The position numbers were made by a program, and so were the translations under genes. 32,738 nt of DNA from Desulfosarcina sp. (lineage in GTDB: Bacteria > Desulfobacterota > Desulfobacteria > Desulfobacterales > JAFDCJ01). The stretch is from the NCBI GenBank assembly GCA_029288035.1, contig JARFPZ010000445.1:1-32738 (forward strand), read 5' to 3'. Position 1 is the stretch's first letter. Each line of letters starts with the position of its first letter. Below, piece by piece: positions 8,961-17,984 of the stretch. The notes below the pieces were generated by a model, which saw only the letters and a list, made by a program, of their open reading frames with translations, was not told where the DNA came from and did not search any database.

Positions 8961-9102
8961 AATCCGACGACAAATCACCGGTCCTCTGTAAATAAATCTC
9001 GCTCCAGATTTCAAGCCACTTGTAGTGCTATACTAAAATTGGTCCCGTCCTCATTCACTGTTGCCTTTTAAGGTCATTTCTGCTTTATTATAAACAATCA
9101 AC

Positions 9103-10146
9103 GTGATTAAAAAATTTATTTCCAAGAACGGGCAAAGCGATCCCGCTACATCGCAATTAAACTCTGAATCTATTGAACCGCTGAAAGATGCGGAGGCACA
9201 TCAACTAAATATGGATAGATCGGCCAAAATGATCGTTGCCATCGTCGTGATTTTAGCGAGCGCATTTTTCATATACGTCAAGTTTGCCGGCTGGCACGCA
9301 ACCAAGCTTGAAGCAACTGTCAAAAAGGAGAAAGAAATCTGGCAGAACAAAACGGAACAAATGCGCAAGGAGATCGCGACTCTCAAGCAAGAGCTGGCGG
9401 TTGTCAAGGGGCAAAATGTTCCGCCGGATAAGTTGGCAGAGGTTTTTGGAGAGGAACAACCGGCGCTTAGGGAAGCAACCCAGCAATTGGAAGGGAAAAT
9501 CCCCGATGGCGAAAAGCAGCCTAGCTTTGCTGAGATTGAAAACCGCATTATGGCATTTTTCAGCTATATGGATAATCAAGAATATGTTCAATCGTACAAA
9601 TTTAATGAAGGAACCTATGGTCAGTATCAAATTGCCCTCAATAAGTTATCTTCAAAGCCACCGATAGTTACCGGCGAAACCTCCTCACTTTACAATATCG
9701 TTCGCAATGTAGCCCATTTCTATCGGGTCATGGGAAAAAAAAGAGTTCTTCTTATCAAGCAATTGCTGCAAAACGAGTCTGAAGTAATTGAATCGGTCAT
9801 GCGAACTTTTTACCTTTGGTTTACTTTGGATGATAAAGGACAATCCAGCGTGCGAGGCCGCCCTTCAATGAGGAACATGTATGATTACTGCGGTTTTTTT
9901 TTGAATACCTTGGGAGGAAGAAGTTATCTGTTGAGAAGGGATCCAAAGGTAAGAACCTTAACGACATACTACTGTGTTCTTACTATAGACAAAGCCAATG
10001 ATGATGAGCTCAATTCAAGAGGTATCGATATCAGGCCTTATATTGAATCTTCATTTATGGAAATCGAAAATCAAACCGGCCTTGTCCATCAAAAAGAGTA
10101 TTTGGCAACACTTCGCAACCTAAGGCTTAAGTATCATACCAATTGA
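9103..10146 (+). CDS. Membrane-anchored coiled-coil protein of unknown function
   Basis: 347 residues. A short polar N-terminus is followed by one transmembrane helix (about 43-60, AKMIVAIVVILASAFFIYVK) and a coiled coil (about 65-110), then a globular domain of about 220 residues that would lie outside the cytoplasm. I do not recognise that domain. The GTG start at 9103 is the first in frame and has no good ribosome site, so the true start may be the ATG at residue 37. It overlaps the long frame of the next gene and likely forms a small operon with the genes up to 11529. Confidence 0.65.
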   Translation: MIKKFISKNGQSDPATSQLNSESIEPLKDAEAHQLNMDRSAKMIVAIVVILASAFFIYVKFAGWHATKLEATVKKEKEIWQNKTEQMRKEIATLKQELAVVKGQNVPPDKLAEVFGEEQPALREATQQLEGKIPDGEKQPSFAEIENRIMAFFSYMDNQEYVQSYKFNEGTYGQYQIALNKLSSKPPIVTGETSSLYNIVRNVAHFYRVMGKKRVLLIKQLLQNESEVIESVMRTFYLWFTLDDKGQSSVRGRPSMRNMYDYCGFFLNTLGGRSYLLRRDPKVRTLTTYYCVLTIDKANDDELNSRGIDIRPYIESSFMEIENQTGLVHQKEYLATLRNLRLKYHTN

Positions 10147-10190
10147 CTCTGACGTTGGGAGTGAATCATAGTAAAAGCAATGAAGATGCA

Positions 10191-10784
10191 ATGAGAAAAT
10201 TTAAGCAGATGGTTTATAGTTTGATCTTCATTTTTGTTAGTACTGGTATTATCCATGGAACTGAATTGCAGGAAGGTTTTTTGGGAACTAACTGGGGAAC
10301 CAATATCTCAGAGTTGACGGGATTTAGCAAGGTTTCTAAAAAGGGCGAAGTCAGTTATTATCGGAACCCACAAAAGACTTACACCGTGTTCGGCGTCGAT
10401 GCCGCCAATGTCATTTTCGGGTTTTTCAAGGATAAATTCTTTGCGGCATTTATAGCAGTAGAATCAATTGAGGTCTTTGACCGGGCCAAAGACCGTCTCA
10501 CCCAAAAATTTGGATCCCCGAAGACCATACTGAAGACACAAAATCGGCAGACGATTTTCTCTTGGAAACAAGCGGATACCAGGATTAAGTTAAAGCTAAA
10601 TGAAAAAGAAGGAAAAATGAAATTGGCTTTTTACTACACGCCAATTGCAGGAAAGGTCAATCAGGTGCAACGGGATATGTTTCCGCAAATACCGGCGGAA
10701 GACTTTAGCATTGACAGCCGCAGCCGGCAGCAAGCCATTGATGACCGTAGACTGCGACAATCCATCGATGTGATGGGCTTTTAG
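10191..10784 (+). CDS. Exported hypothetical protein
   Basis: 197 residues with an N-terminal signal peptide (MRKFKQMVYSLIFIFVSTG..., mature part from about residue 23-26). I chose ATG 10191 over the upstream in-frame start at 10143 because it gives a proper signal peptide. The mature protein begins ELQEGFLGTNWGTNISEL, a pattern seen in exported proteins that compare a predicted and an observed folded repeat, but I cannot name a family. No cysteines in the mature part. Function unknown. Confidence 0.65.
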   Translation: MRKFKQMVYSLIFIFVSTGIIHGTELQEGFLGTNWGTNISELTGFSKVSKKGEVSYYRNPQKTYTVFGVDAANVIFGFFKDKFFAAFIAVESIEVFDRAKDRLTQKFGSPKTILKTQNRQTIFSWKQADTRIKLKLNEKEGKMKLAFYYTPIAGKVNQVQRDMFPQIPAEDFSIDSRSRQQAIDDRRLRQSIDVMGF

Positions 10785-10796
10785 AAGGAAGGTTGC

Positions 10797-11051
10797 ATGT
10801 CGATTAAGGAACACGAATACATAAGACAAACACTTGAAAGGTATACAAACAGTAGACTTGAAGATTCTTGTGATCATATTCTGATTACCAATTTCAGGCA
10901 GTATATCAAGCGCTTTAAAGAAAAAACCAAAGGCCAGTCGGCAGAAGGTAATTTTCGGATGGAGACTCATTTGGATATCGGCCTGGACGCCGCAACCAAA
11001 GTAGAATCAAATCGGCGCACCGTAGCACGAAAGCTCTCAAGTGAATGGTAG
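10797..11051 (+). CDS. Small hypothetical protein, possibly a truncated N-terminus of an AMP-nucleosidase-like protein
   Basis: 84 residues, soluble. The first half (RQTLERYTNSRLEDSCDHIL followed by ITNFRQYIKRF) reminds me of the opening of AMP-nucleosidase-type proteins of anaerobes ('TLERYT.....F..YI.LTNF..Y...F'). The rest does not continue into a nucleosidase domain, so it may be a remnant. GGAAGG precedes the ATG. It follows the exported protein by 12 bp and its stop overlaps the next gene's GTG. The family resemblance is from memory and weak. Confidence 0.5.
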   Translation: MSIKEHEYIRQTLERYTNSRLEDSCDHILITNFRQYIKRFKEKTKGQSAEGNFRMETHLDIGLDAATKVESNRRTVARKLSSEW

Positions 11052-11529
11052 CAAAAATCAAGGTCAGAATCTGTTTAAAGCGGTTATTCTTACCCATATC
11101 ATTTTATTTCTGCACCTGTTGATCATTGGTGGTTTGGTGTTAATGGTCATTTTCTTCCGGGGTGTCACTGAGCATATGTTATGGGTCCTTGTGGGAACAG
11201 CAGCTCTTTTCATACTGTCAGGTTTTCTGATATACCGGCGCATCAAATCCAAGGGAAAAAAAATGTTACATGATATTGAAAATTCTTCCCTTTTTCGGGG
11301 CAGGAGTTTTGAGGTCAGCTTTCTCAGCGGGCTGGCGTCTCTTAAATTCGGCCAATCCGATGATCTAAAAACGATTGAAGATCATTCGTCTAAGGCAAAA
11401 TTTCAACTAGAAGACCCTGAAACCGTCCGTATAAGGGAACTGGCCGAACTTGCCCGGATGTATGAAAAAGACCTGATTACATCCGAAGAATATAAGAGAG
11501 CCAAGAATCAGATTCTGAAATCATTATAG
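11041..11529 (+). CDS. Two-TM membrane protein with SHOCT-like C-terminus
   Basis: 162 residues. Two transmembrane helices at about 14-39 and 46-65, a short cytoplasmic linker, then a C-terminal short helical motif (LARMYEKDLITSEEYKRAKN) of SHOCT type, a small oligomerisation motif common at protein ends. The GTG start at 11041 overlaps the stop of the upstream gene by 11 bp, suggesting translational coupling. Specific function unknown. Confidence 0.65.
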   Translation: MNGSKNQGQNLFKAVILTHIILFLHLLIIGGLVLMVIFFRGVTEHMLWVLVGTAALFILSGFLIYRRIKSKGKKMLHDIENSSLFRGRSFEVSFLSGLASLKFGQSDDLKTIEDHSSKAKFQLEDPETVRIRELAELARMYEKDLITSEEYKRAKNQILKSL

Positions 11530-11606
11530 TTAAGAATTTAATTCTCAAATCCGAAATCCAAAATGCATGAGCGGTTTGGGCGTGCTGTTTTACAGCTTGG
11601 ATTTTT

Positions 11607-11993
11607 TCAATCGGAAAGAATCTGGAGCCCAGACAGTATCTCTCCAAATTCGGTTTGTTGAATTTGACGCCAGGGAATTCGGGGCGTAAACTGCAATGCT
11701 GATTTTACATCCGGCGAAAACACCATGCCGACCTGAAGGTTCGGTTCCTTGAGTAGGAATTTGAATTCCTCTCCAAAATCCAGAAGCAAGTCCAAATCGT
11801 CACTGTCTTCCAGAAGTTCGACCATTAAGATGTTGCGAACACGTCCCCGTCCCCTTAAATACCGCCGCCCTTGCCGATTGGAATAAACCTCGACGATGAC
11901 GTCCTCAACAGAAACTGCACGGTCTTGACCGGCAAATAGCAAAGCCTGCTCTACCAAGTATTCTCCGTCGCTAAATGGTATCCAGTTGATCAT
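11607..11993 (-). CDS. Hypothetical protein
   Basis: 128 residues, acidic, soluble, no signal peptide or cysteines. Contains a basic patch (SNRQGRRYLRGRGRVRN) followed by an acidic one (LLEDSDDLDLLLDFGEE). I do not recognise a family. It lies 73 bp downstream of the PP2C phosphatase gene on the same strand and could be co-transcribed; an effector or regulator of that phosphatase is only a guess. Confidence 0.55.
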   Translation of the reverse strand: MINWIPFSDGEYLVEQALLFAGQDRAVSVEDVIVEVYSNRQGRRYLRGRGRVRNILMVELLEDSDDLDLLLDFGEEFKFLLKEPNLQVGMVFSPDVKSALQFTPRIPWRQIQQTEFGEILSGLQILSD

Positions 11994-12066
11994 ATTAGGT
12001 AGTAGAAATACGCCAAAATTACGAGAAAATCAATACAATTATATTCAGCTTTCATTGATTCAAAAC

Positions 12067-13683
12067 TCAGGAAATTCTTCTAACAGCCAACATGGTGATA
12101 TCGTCAAACTGGTCGGCCCCACCAACGTGCGCTTGGACGCTGTTTGCGATTCGATCAAGCAACTCGGTGGCTGTGGATGCCGGTGTTTCTAATATCGACA
12201 CCAAACGCTTCATGGTGAAAAACGTGCCGTCTGACGTATCGGCCTCTATCACTCCGTCGGTGTATCCCAACAGAATGTCTCCCGACGCCATATGGGTCTG
12301 CTGAATCTTAAATTTGATATCCGGTTCGATGCCCACCGCCGGCCCTGTGTGCGAAAGATGCTCTTTGACGCCTCCCTCGGATCCCACGATAAATAATGGC
12401 TCATGCCCGCCGTTGATATAGCTCAGCGAGCCGGAATCCGGATCAAGGATGCCGAAAAACAGGGTGGCGAACATGGCAAGATCACCGTGATTTAAAGCGA
12501 TGTAGTTGTTGGTGAGGTTAACGGCCTTCAGGGCGGTGATGTGGGTCTGATCCAACGATGGGTTGTCCGCAAACCGGGTCGGCTCATCAAGGAAGGATTG
12601 ACTGCAGGTCAGCGGCAATCCGTCCAGGGAAGTTTGACCCGAAAAAACGCGGATCAGGCTGCGAAATAGTGCCATAAATAGTGCCGCCCCCACACCTTTG
12701 TCACATACGTCAGCGATGACGAAGCCGATGCTGCCGCCGGGAAGCTGGAAGATATCATAGAAATCACCGGCTACCTGGCGGGCCGGCTTGAAAAACGCGG
12801 CGGTCTCCCAGCCCGGCATTTGCAGCAATTTATCGGGTAAAAAATTGATCTGCATGCGCCGGCCTTTTTCCAACTCATTGTCAAGTACCCGGGAGTAGGA
12901 TTCAACCTGCTTAAAACTTTTGCGCAGCGCCTCCTCTGCTTTTTTTTGTTCGTTAATTGCATCGGATATTTGCCGATACATCTGACGAAATGCCCCGATG
13001 ACTTCACCCAGCTCATCGTGGCGTTGAACCTCGGCTGAGTAAAGGTCAGGTGTTTGATTGTCATTGCTCAGCGATTCACCAGCTCGAACGAGATCATGTC
13101 TCAGATTCAGGATAGGATTCACCACGATCCATCGCAGGGTGAGCCAGGTGCCCACTGTGACAACGGTGGAAATGATCACAACAAGTCCTGCAATTCGCAA
13201 AAAAAAAGCAAGCAGACGCTGCTTTACGGAAGATGAATCATGGCGCAAGATCAACCGATAATCTCTTTGAAGCTCCGCTGGCGAACAGGCGATATCATAG
13301 TAGGACCCGTCTCTGTTCAAGAGGAAGGTCATCCCGGCAGTTTTTAAATTTTCGATTCGCAAATCAGGCATTTTGCCGAATGCACCGACTTTCTTTCCAT
13401 CTAATCTGTAAAGCGCCCCTCCGACCACCATCTTGTCATCCTGGAGCATTTTAACATGCTGGAAAAGCTCGCTATCCGAGGCATCCGGCTTGGCGATTTT
13501 CATTGTTAGGGCAACCCGTGCTAATGAAATTTCTTTTAATTGAGACAGAAGTTCTTTTTCACGGCTTCTATAAGAAGGAATAAAAATGAGAGTTTCAATC
13601 ACGATGACGCTGATAAAAACCCAAAATGCAATGCGTCGCGACAGCCGGGATGCCGGAAAACGAAACAGCTCTTTTAATGACAT
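12067..13683 (-). CDS. Membrane HAMP-SpoIIE (PP2C-type) serine phosphatase, RsbU/RsbP-like
   Basis: 538 residues. TM1 at about 19-36, an extracytoplasmic sensor region to about 150, TM2 at about 158-180, a HAMP domain (about 182-237, with VVNPILNLRHDLV), a coiled-coil linker, and a SpoIIE/PP2C phosphatase domain from about 290 to the end. Metal-binding motifs are visible: VAGDFYDIF, FVIADVCDKGVGAAL, GYTDGVIEA and QFDDITML. Such proteins dephosphorylate anti-anti-sigma (STAS) proteins in partner-switching systems. No STAS or HPK gene is adjacent, so the target is elsewhere. Start ATG 13683. Confidence 0.9.
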   Translation of the reverse strand: MSLKELFRFPASRLSRRIAFWVFISVIVIETLIFIPSYRSREKELLSQLKEISLARVALTMKIAKPDASDSELFQHVKMLQDDKMVVGGALYRLDGKKVGAFGKMPDLRIENLKTAGMTFLLNRDGSYYDIACSPAELQRDYRLILRHDSSSVKQRLLAFFLRIAGLVVIISTVVTVGTWLTLRWIVVNPILNLRHDLVRAGESLSNDNQTPDLYSAEVQRHDELGEVIGAFRQMYRQISDAINEQKKAEEALRKSFKQVESYSRVLDNELEKGRRMQINFLPDKLLQMPGWETAAFFKPARQVAGDFYDIFQLPGGSIGFVIADVCDKGVGAALFMALFRSLIRVFSGQTSLDGLPLTCSQSFLDEPTRFADNPSLDQTHITALKAVNLTNNYIALNHGDLAMFATLFFGILDPDSGSLSYINGGHEPLFIVGSEGGVKEHLSHTGPAVGIEPDIKFKIQQTHMASGDILLGYTDGVIEADTSDGTFFTMKRLVSILETPASTATELLDRIANSVQAHVGGADQFDDITMLAVRRIS

Positions 13684-14172
13684 TAACTAGTCTCCTGAGT
13701 ACCTCGGTGAGCTCTCAATCAAACCTAAATATTTCATCAATAAAAAAGAATTTTTGCTTATTTATTACGGTTAATTGGTATACGCCAGCTGAACAACCAG
13801 CACCAAAGCCGACTGAAGCGAACAAGATAATGCCACTTATGAATCGGTCAAGTGGTCATCAGAACCGACAGATCCGATAATACAGAGATAAAAAAATTCT
13901 TTTTAAAAATCAGCGGCCACCAGCAGAGGTGGCCCCGACCCCTTCCTGGGTCCATCCTCATACCCCCATCTCTGCTGGTGGTCGCTGATTTTTAATTTTG
14001 ACACCGTTATGTCGATTAACGCGAAAGATACATTACAAAAAATCCGTTTTTAGAACCTGAGCACTCAATAATCGCTGGCTTGACAATCGATTAGATTCGT
14101 GACCTAGTAAGGAAAAACAGATCAAGGATCCTACCAGTCAAACTTTTGATTTTTTTTAATGGAGACCTTCCA
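13684..14172. other. Intergenic region between divergent genes, contains palindromic repeat copy A
   Basis: About 490 bp separating the phosphatase (leftward) from the CxxC protein (rightward). The only clear structure is the ~89-bp palindromic element at 13905-13993. No coding frame is convincing. Confidence 0.6.
13905..13993 (+). repeat. Palindromic intergenic repeat, copy A
   Basis: About 89 bp with 24-bp terminal inverted repeats (13905-13928 and 13970-13993) that differ at one base (a G-T wobble in RNA); core of the arm is CCACCAGCAGAG / CTCTGCTGGTGG. The ends are AAAAAT and ATTTTT. It is a near copy, in opposite orientation, of the element at 32649-32737, including the interior (GTGGCCCCG, CCTTCC, ATCCTCATACCC). 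Both flanking genes point away from it, so it is not a normal terminator. A REP/BIME- or MITE-like element is the likeliest explanation. Confidence 0.85.
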
Positions 14173-14466
14173 ATGTTTAAAAAACTGGCCGATAAAATTT
14201 TCAGGAAAGATACACCCAAAGCTGCTTCAGACGGCTTTTTTTTAAATGTGCGTTGCAGTGAATGTCAGGAGAAATTTCATCTTTTTATCAATAAATCCTG
14301 GGAACTGATGCAAGATTTTGGAGAAAACGGTAGTGTGACCTATTCTTTGCAAAAAGAAATTTTTGGGGTTGGCTGCTCAAATCGGATCCTCGTTAAAATG
14401 CAATTCGATAGCAGAAAAAACCTAAAATCCAGAAAAATCGAAAACGGTGAGTTTATTGAAGATTAG
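14173..14466 (+). CDS. Small CxxC zinc-ribbon-like protein
   Basis: 97 residues. CSEC near residue 28 (LNVRCSECQEKFHLFINKSW) and a single later Cys (GVGCSNRI) suggest a small zinc-binding fold. ATG 14173 was chosen because GGAGA is 7 nt upstream; a longer frame from TTG 14146 has no ribosome site. It precedes the cysteine-desulfurase-like gene by 50 bp and may share its transcript. I know no specific function. Confidence 0.65.
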   Translation: MFKKLADKIFRKDTPKAASDGFFLNVRCSECQEKFHLFINKSWELMQDFGENGSVTYSLQKEIFGVGCSNRILVKMQFDSRKNLKSRKIENGEFIED

Positions 14467-14515
14467 TGATACTGGAGGACCTTGCTGACGCACCGAAATG
14501 AAAAAAGGATTAGAA

Positions 14516-15805
14516 ATGAAGGATCAATTGCCTGAATATGTGAGAAAACAGTTCCCGGCCTTAAAAAGAGAATTCAACGGTCACCCGGTTGCCTATCTTG
14601 ACGGCCCCGGCGGCTATCAGGTTCCGGAATCCGTAATAACTGCTGTAAATCACTATCTTATCGACATGAACGCCAATGTGGGGGATCAGTTTGAAACTGC
14701 ACAAAATACATCCACCATCATTCAAGATGCCCGGGATATCTTTGCCGATTTTTTCAACTGCAGTTGGGAAGAGGTCGTTTTCGGTGCCAACATGACTACG
14801 CTGAATTTTGCGTTGGCACAAGCTCTGGTGCGGCAGTTGACGCCCGGGGACACGGTGCTGATTACTGAATTGGACCACGAAGCCAACCGGGGACCCTGGC
14901 TGCAGCTAATGGATCGGGGCATTGATGTGGCCGAGGTTGCCATGGATATCGATACCTGTACCCTGGATATGGAAGATTTCCGGAACAAGCTTTTGAAAAA
15001 GCCGAAGGTGGTGGCAGTGAATTATGCCAGCAACGGGGTGGGGACCATCAGCGACGTTCAAAAAATTATTCAGTTGTCCCATGAAGTTGGTGCCATTGCG
15101 GTGATTGATGCCGTTCATTTTGCGGCCCACGGTTCTATCGATGTTAAAAAGCTGGATGCGGATTTTCTTTTGTGCTCTGCCTATAAATTTTTCGGACCCC
15201 ATATCGGGGTCATGTATGCTAAAAAAGAGGTGTTGAGCCAGCTGGCTCCCTTAAATCTTAGAACCCAGAGCCAGTCTCCGCCGTATATGATGGAGACCGG
15301 TACTCTCCACCACGAGGGCATCGTCGGTGCCGCCGCGGCAGTGGAATTTATTGCGAATATCGGCCTGAAATTCGGAACTGACCTTGATGAGCAATCCGAG
15401 GATTTGAAATCAAACCGGAGAACCCAGATCATCTCCGGGTTGCGGGCCTTTGAAAATTATGAAATGGGCCTGACCGAGTATCTCATCGAGGCCATCGCTT
15501 CCAATATTTCCAAAGCCGTTGTTTATGGTCCGGCACCGGGACATCCCCGCACTTCGACCGTTTCTTTGACATACGAGGGATACACTGCAGATCAGATCGC
15601 TAAATATTTGGGAAACAGGGCGCTTTTTGTCTGGGGCGGTCATTTCTATGCCATCCGCCTGGTAGAAAGGCTAGGGCTTTTGGATCGGGGCGGGCTGGTG
15701 CGGGTTGGCATCGCGCCATACAATAACGAAGCGGAGCTGGTCCGCCTCATTGAGGCTTTGCAGGATGAAGATGCATTGCAGAAATTTGTGACAACCCTGA
15801 GTTGA
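14516..15805 (+). CDS. Cysteine-desulfurase-like PLP enzyme (TIGR01976 / VC1184 type)
   Basis: 429 residues from ATG 14516, which has AAAGGA upstream; an ATG 18 nt earlier lacks a well-placed site. Class V aminotransferase fold: LDGPGGYQVPESV at the N-terminus, ELDHEANRGPW, IDAVHFAAHG with the PLP-ring Asp, and CSAYKFFGPHIG with the Schiff-base lysine. The C-terminal loop, where SufS-type desulfurases carry their persulfide cysteine, has none, and there is no Cys in the last ~200 residues. This agrees with the VC1184-like subfamily, whose substrate is not established. A desulfurase function should not be assumed. Confidence 0.88.
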   Translation: MKDQLPEYVRKQFPALKREFNGHPVAYLDGPGGYQVPESVITAVNHYLIDMNANVGDQFETAQNTSTIIQDARDIFADFFNCSWEEVVFGANMTTLNFALAQALVRQLTPGDTVLITELDHEANRGPWLQLMDRGIDVAEVAMDIDTCTLDMEDFRNKLLKKPKVVAVNYASNGVGTISDVQKIIQLSHEVGAIAVIDAVHFAAHGSIDVKKLDADFLLCSAYKFFGPHIGVMYAKKEVLSQLAPLNLRTQSQSPPYMMETGTLHHEGIVGAAAAVEFIANIGLKFGTDLDEQSEDLKSNRRTQIISGLRAFENYEMGLTEYLIEAIASNISKAVVYGPAPGHPRTSTVSLTYEGYTADQIAKYLGNRALFVWGGHFYAIRLVERLGLLDRGGLVRVGIAPYNNEAELVRLIEALQDEDALQKFVTTLS

Positions 15806-15919
15806 TAAAAGCGCTACACAATTTAATGTATCGGAAGTTCCATATTGGGGACACGGATAAACACGGATTACCAGGATATTAAAAGCTACAAAAAACAGAA
15901 TATTTGAGGAGTGTAGCCA

Positions 15920-16114
15920 GTGGATGGGAAAAGCCGGAGGGATATAAAATCCGGAGTTGAAGTCGACATCGTGCTGAAGAAGGACCAGCGTACCGGCAGA
16001 CTGACCCGGGGTGTTGTAAAGGACATATTGACCAAATCGGCGCACCATCCCTATGGCATCAAGGTACGTCTGTCCGATGGACAGGTGGGAAGGGTTAAAA
16101 AAATCTTTGTATGA
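15920..16114 (+). CDS. ywbE: YwbE family protein (DUF2196)
   Basis: 64 residues matching the YwbE family over its entire length: VDIVLKKDQRTGRLTRGVV, then DILTKSAHHPYGIKVRL and the DGQVGRVKKI ending. Small beta-barrel-like cytosolic protein, function unknown. GTG start at 15920 with GAGGAG about 9 nt upstream. It sits directly ahead of the LOG gene, with 16 bp between stop and the TTG start, so the two are probably co-transcribed. Confidence 0.88.
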   Translation: MDGKSRRDIKSGVEVDIVLKKDQRTGRLTRGVVKDILTKSAHHPYGIKVRLSDGQVGRVKKIFV

Positions 16115-16130
16115 TGGAAAGGGAGACTAT

Positions 16131-16730
16131 TTGAAACGAATTTGCGTCTTCTGCGGGTCCAGCTCCGGAAACAACTCAAAATATGCAAAATCAGCCCGTA
16201 ATTTGGGGGCGACACTAGCTGAACAGGATGTCACGCTTGTCTATGGTGGAAGCAACATCGGCCTGATGGGTGAAATCGCCAATTCTATGATTGATAGAAA
16301 CGGGAACGTTATCGGCATTATCCCGCAGGTTCTGGTAGATAAAGAAGTTGCCTTTACCCATCTTCAGGATTTGCGGATTGTCAACTCCATGCATGAGCGC
16401 AAAGCCCTGATGGCAGAATTGGCAGACGGATTCATCTCAATGCCCGGCGGGTTTGGAACGCTTGAGGAGACCATCGAGATGCTGACCTGGACGCAGCTTG
16501 GGATCCATGAAAAACCCATTGGCCTATTTAATATCGAGGGGTATTTCGATCGTCTATGTGGATTTATCGATCATATGGTGTTGGAAGGGTTTTTGGTTCA
16601 GGGATTCAGAGATATGCTCTTGATGGATCATCAACCCGACGGCTTGCTGGATAAAATGATTAAATTCCGGCCGCCTCAAATCGATAAATGGTGGAAGGAC
16701 AAATTAGGCAAACCCAGGTTGGACGGTTGA
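16131..16730 (+). CDS. LOG family protein (nucleotide 5'-monophosphate phosphoribohydrolase, TIGR00730)
   Basis: 199 residues. Opens RICVFCGSSSGNN, continues LVYGGSNIGLMGEIA and carries the family hallmark PGGFGTLEE (PGGxGTxxE) with catalytic residues for cleaving the N-glycosidic bond of nucleoside monophosphates; in plants and some bacteria this activates cytokinins. TTG 16131 is preferred over the in-frame start at 16053 because GGGAG is 5 nt upstream and the family starts at this position; the extra 26 residues would overlap ywbE. Full length for the family. Confidence 0.92.
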   Translation: MKRICVFCGSSSGNNSKYAKSARNLGATLAEQDVTLVYGGSNIGLMGEIANSMIDRNGNVIGIIPQVLVDKEVAFTHLQDLRIVNSMHERKALMAELADGFISMPGGFGTLEETIEMLTWTQLGIHEKPIGLFNIEGYFDRLCGFIDHMVLEGFLVQGFRDMLLMDHQPDGLLDKMIKFRPPQIDKWWKDKLGKPRLDG

Positions 16731-16790
16731 GGGTGTCAGCCCAGCCACCAGCTACCGGTCAAAAATATTCCCAAAAAGTTGATTTAACGG

Positions 16791-16821
16791 AAAAAAAGGG
16801 GATGGTGGCTTTTGCCCTCCC
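16791..16821 (-). terminator. Probable intrinsic terminator of the EamA gene
   Basis: On the minus strand, directly after the stop codon at 16822, a G-rich arm (GGGAGGGC) and a C-rich arm pair around an AAAA loop with small bulges, followed by seven T (16791-16797). The stem is imperfect. Confidence 0.5.
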
Positions 16822-17730
16822 TTACACGCCAGCCTCTCGGTCCGGGACAGGCCGGTTGACCAGGTATATACCTGTGCCCACTAAAAGGAGGGTCAGCAAG
16901 AGCGTATCCGAAATCGGCTCATTCAGAAGCACACCGCCTGCGATAACACCGAAAATTGGGGTCAGAAAGGTGAATGATGCCAGACGCGATGCGGGATATT
17001 TGCGCACGAGCCAAAACCAGGCCAGGAAGGTAATGAAAGCGACCCAGACAATCTGATAGGCAAGGCAGCCTGCAATAACGGGTGTCATACGGACAATGCC
17101 GGATTCACCCTTTGTCAGAGATCCTATCGGCAGGACCACCGCTGAGACGGCAAGCTGATAAAGCAAGGTCTTGCCCGGTCTGATCCTGGAGAGAGGGCCG
17201 GCCTTGACCAGAACCGTTGTGGCGCCCCAGAACACTGCCGCCACGGCCAGCATCCCGTCGCCGATCAGTATTCGATATGAGGTATAACTTGCCGATTCGC
17301 TAAACGCAAGGACGATGCCGGCAAACGCACAGCATAATCCAACGACTTGAATTATCCGCAACTGTTCACCGGGAATAAAGAGCTGTGCCCCAAGCGCGAC
17401 GATAAACGGTGATATGTTAAGAAAGATGATGGCGCGCGATGCATTGGTAAATTCGAGTCCCCAGTAGACAAAAATGAACTCTGCGGTGAAAAGAAGGCCT
17501 GCCGCAATTCCCCACCACAGCGTACCATCCTTTTCGAGAATCGGTTGCCGGTGCACCACCATCCAGATCCAAAGCAGGATACTGGCCCCTACCGAGCGCA
17601 TACTGGCTTGAAGGATAGGCGAAATTCCTTGGTTGGCAACTTTAATGGCGACCTGCTGCAATCCCCAGCTTGCACAAAGAACCACCAGTATCGCCATGGC
17701 GGCGAAATCAATCCGATCCTTTTGTGTCAA
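16822..17730 (-). CDS. EamA/DMT-family transporter
   Basis: 302 residues with about ten hydrophobic helices in two homologous halves, the layout of the 10-TMS drug/metabolite transporter (EamA, formerly DUF6) family. N-terminal half contains CASWGLQQVAIKVANQG, and the second repeat contains VFWGATTVLVKAG; both are the typical small-residue helices with a WG motif. Likely an inner-membrane exporter of a small metabolite; substrate not visible. It is divergent from the MFS gene at 17985. Confidence 0.9.
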   Translation of the reverse strand: MTQKDRIDFAAMAILVVLCASWGLQQVAIKVANQGISPILQASMRSVGASILLWIWMVVHRQPILEKDGTLWWGIAAGLLFTAEFIFVYWGLEFTNASRAIIFLNISPFIVALGAQLFIPGEQLRIIQVVGLCCAFAGIVLAFSESASYTSYRILIGDGMLAVAAVFWGATTVLVKAGPLSRIRPGKTLLYQLAVSAVVLPIGSLTKGESGIVRMTPVIAGCLAYQIVWVAFITFLAWFWLVRKYPASRLASFTFLTPIFGVIAGGVLLNEPISDTLLLTLLLVGTGIYLVNRPVPDREAGV

Positions 17731-17836
17731 TCCATCCGTCCCATAAAAATATGCTTTTGGAGAGGCTCCAATTTTTTTGCCGCAATCGTATAACCCATTA
17801 GAATTGAATAATGGTTTATATCAAACAAGTCAATAT

Positions 17837-17864
17837 TTGACACTTTCTGCGCATTCAGTTAAAT
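17837..17864 (+). promoter_or_regulatory. Candidate sigma-70-type promoter for the MFS gene
   Basis: A perfect TTGACA at 17837-17842, 16 bp of spacer, then TTAAAT (17859-17864), four of six matches to TATAAT. It lies about 120 bp ahead of the proposed ATT start. Confidence 0.35.
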
Positions 17865-17984
17865 ACAGACCTCGTCATTTCTATATGCAGTTGGGCTTTA
17901 TTATGTGGGCAAAATGCTGGTATCAAAAAACTGACTATTTTTACTAAATGATAACGAAGTCTGTATATCCAAGGAGTTAATACC

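Noticed and set aside
13905-13993. Copy A of the palindrome as a bidirectional terminator
   Set aside because: Both flanking genes are transcribed away from it, so there is no transcript to end there.
15840-15875. ACGGATAAACACGGATTA-like short tandem similarity
   Set aside because: Only two imperfect units; too short to call a repeat.
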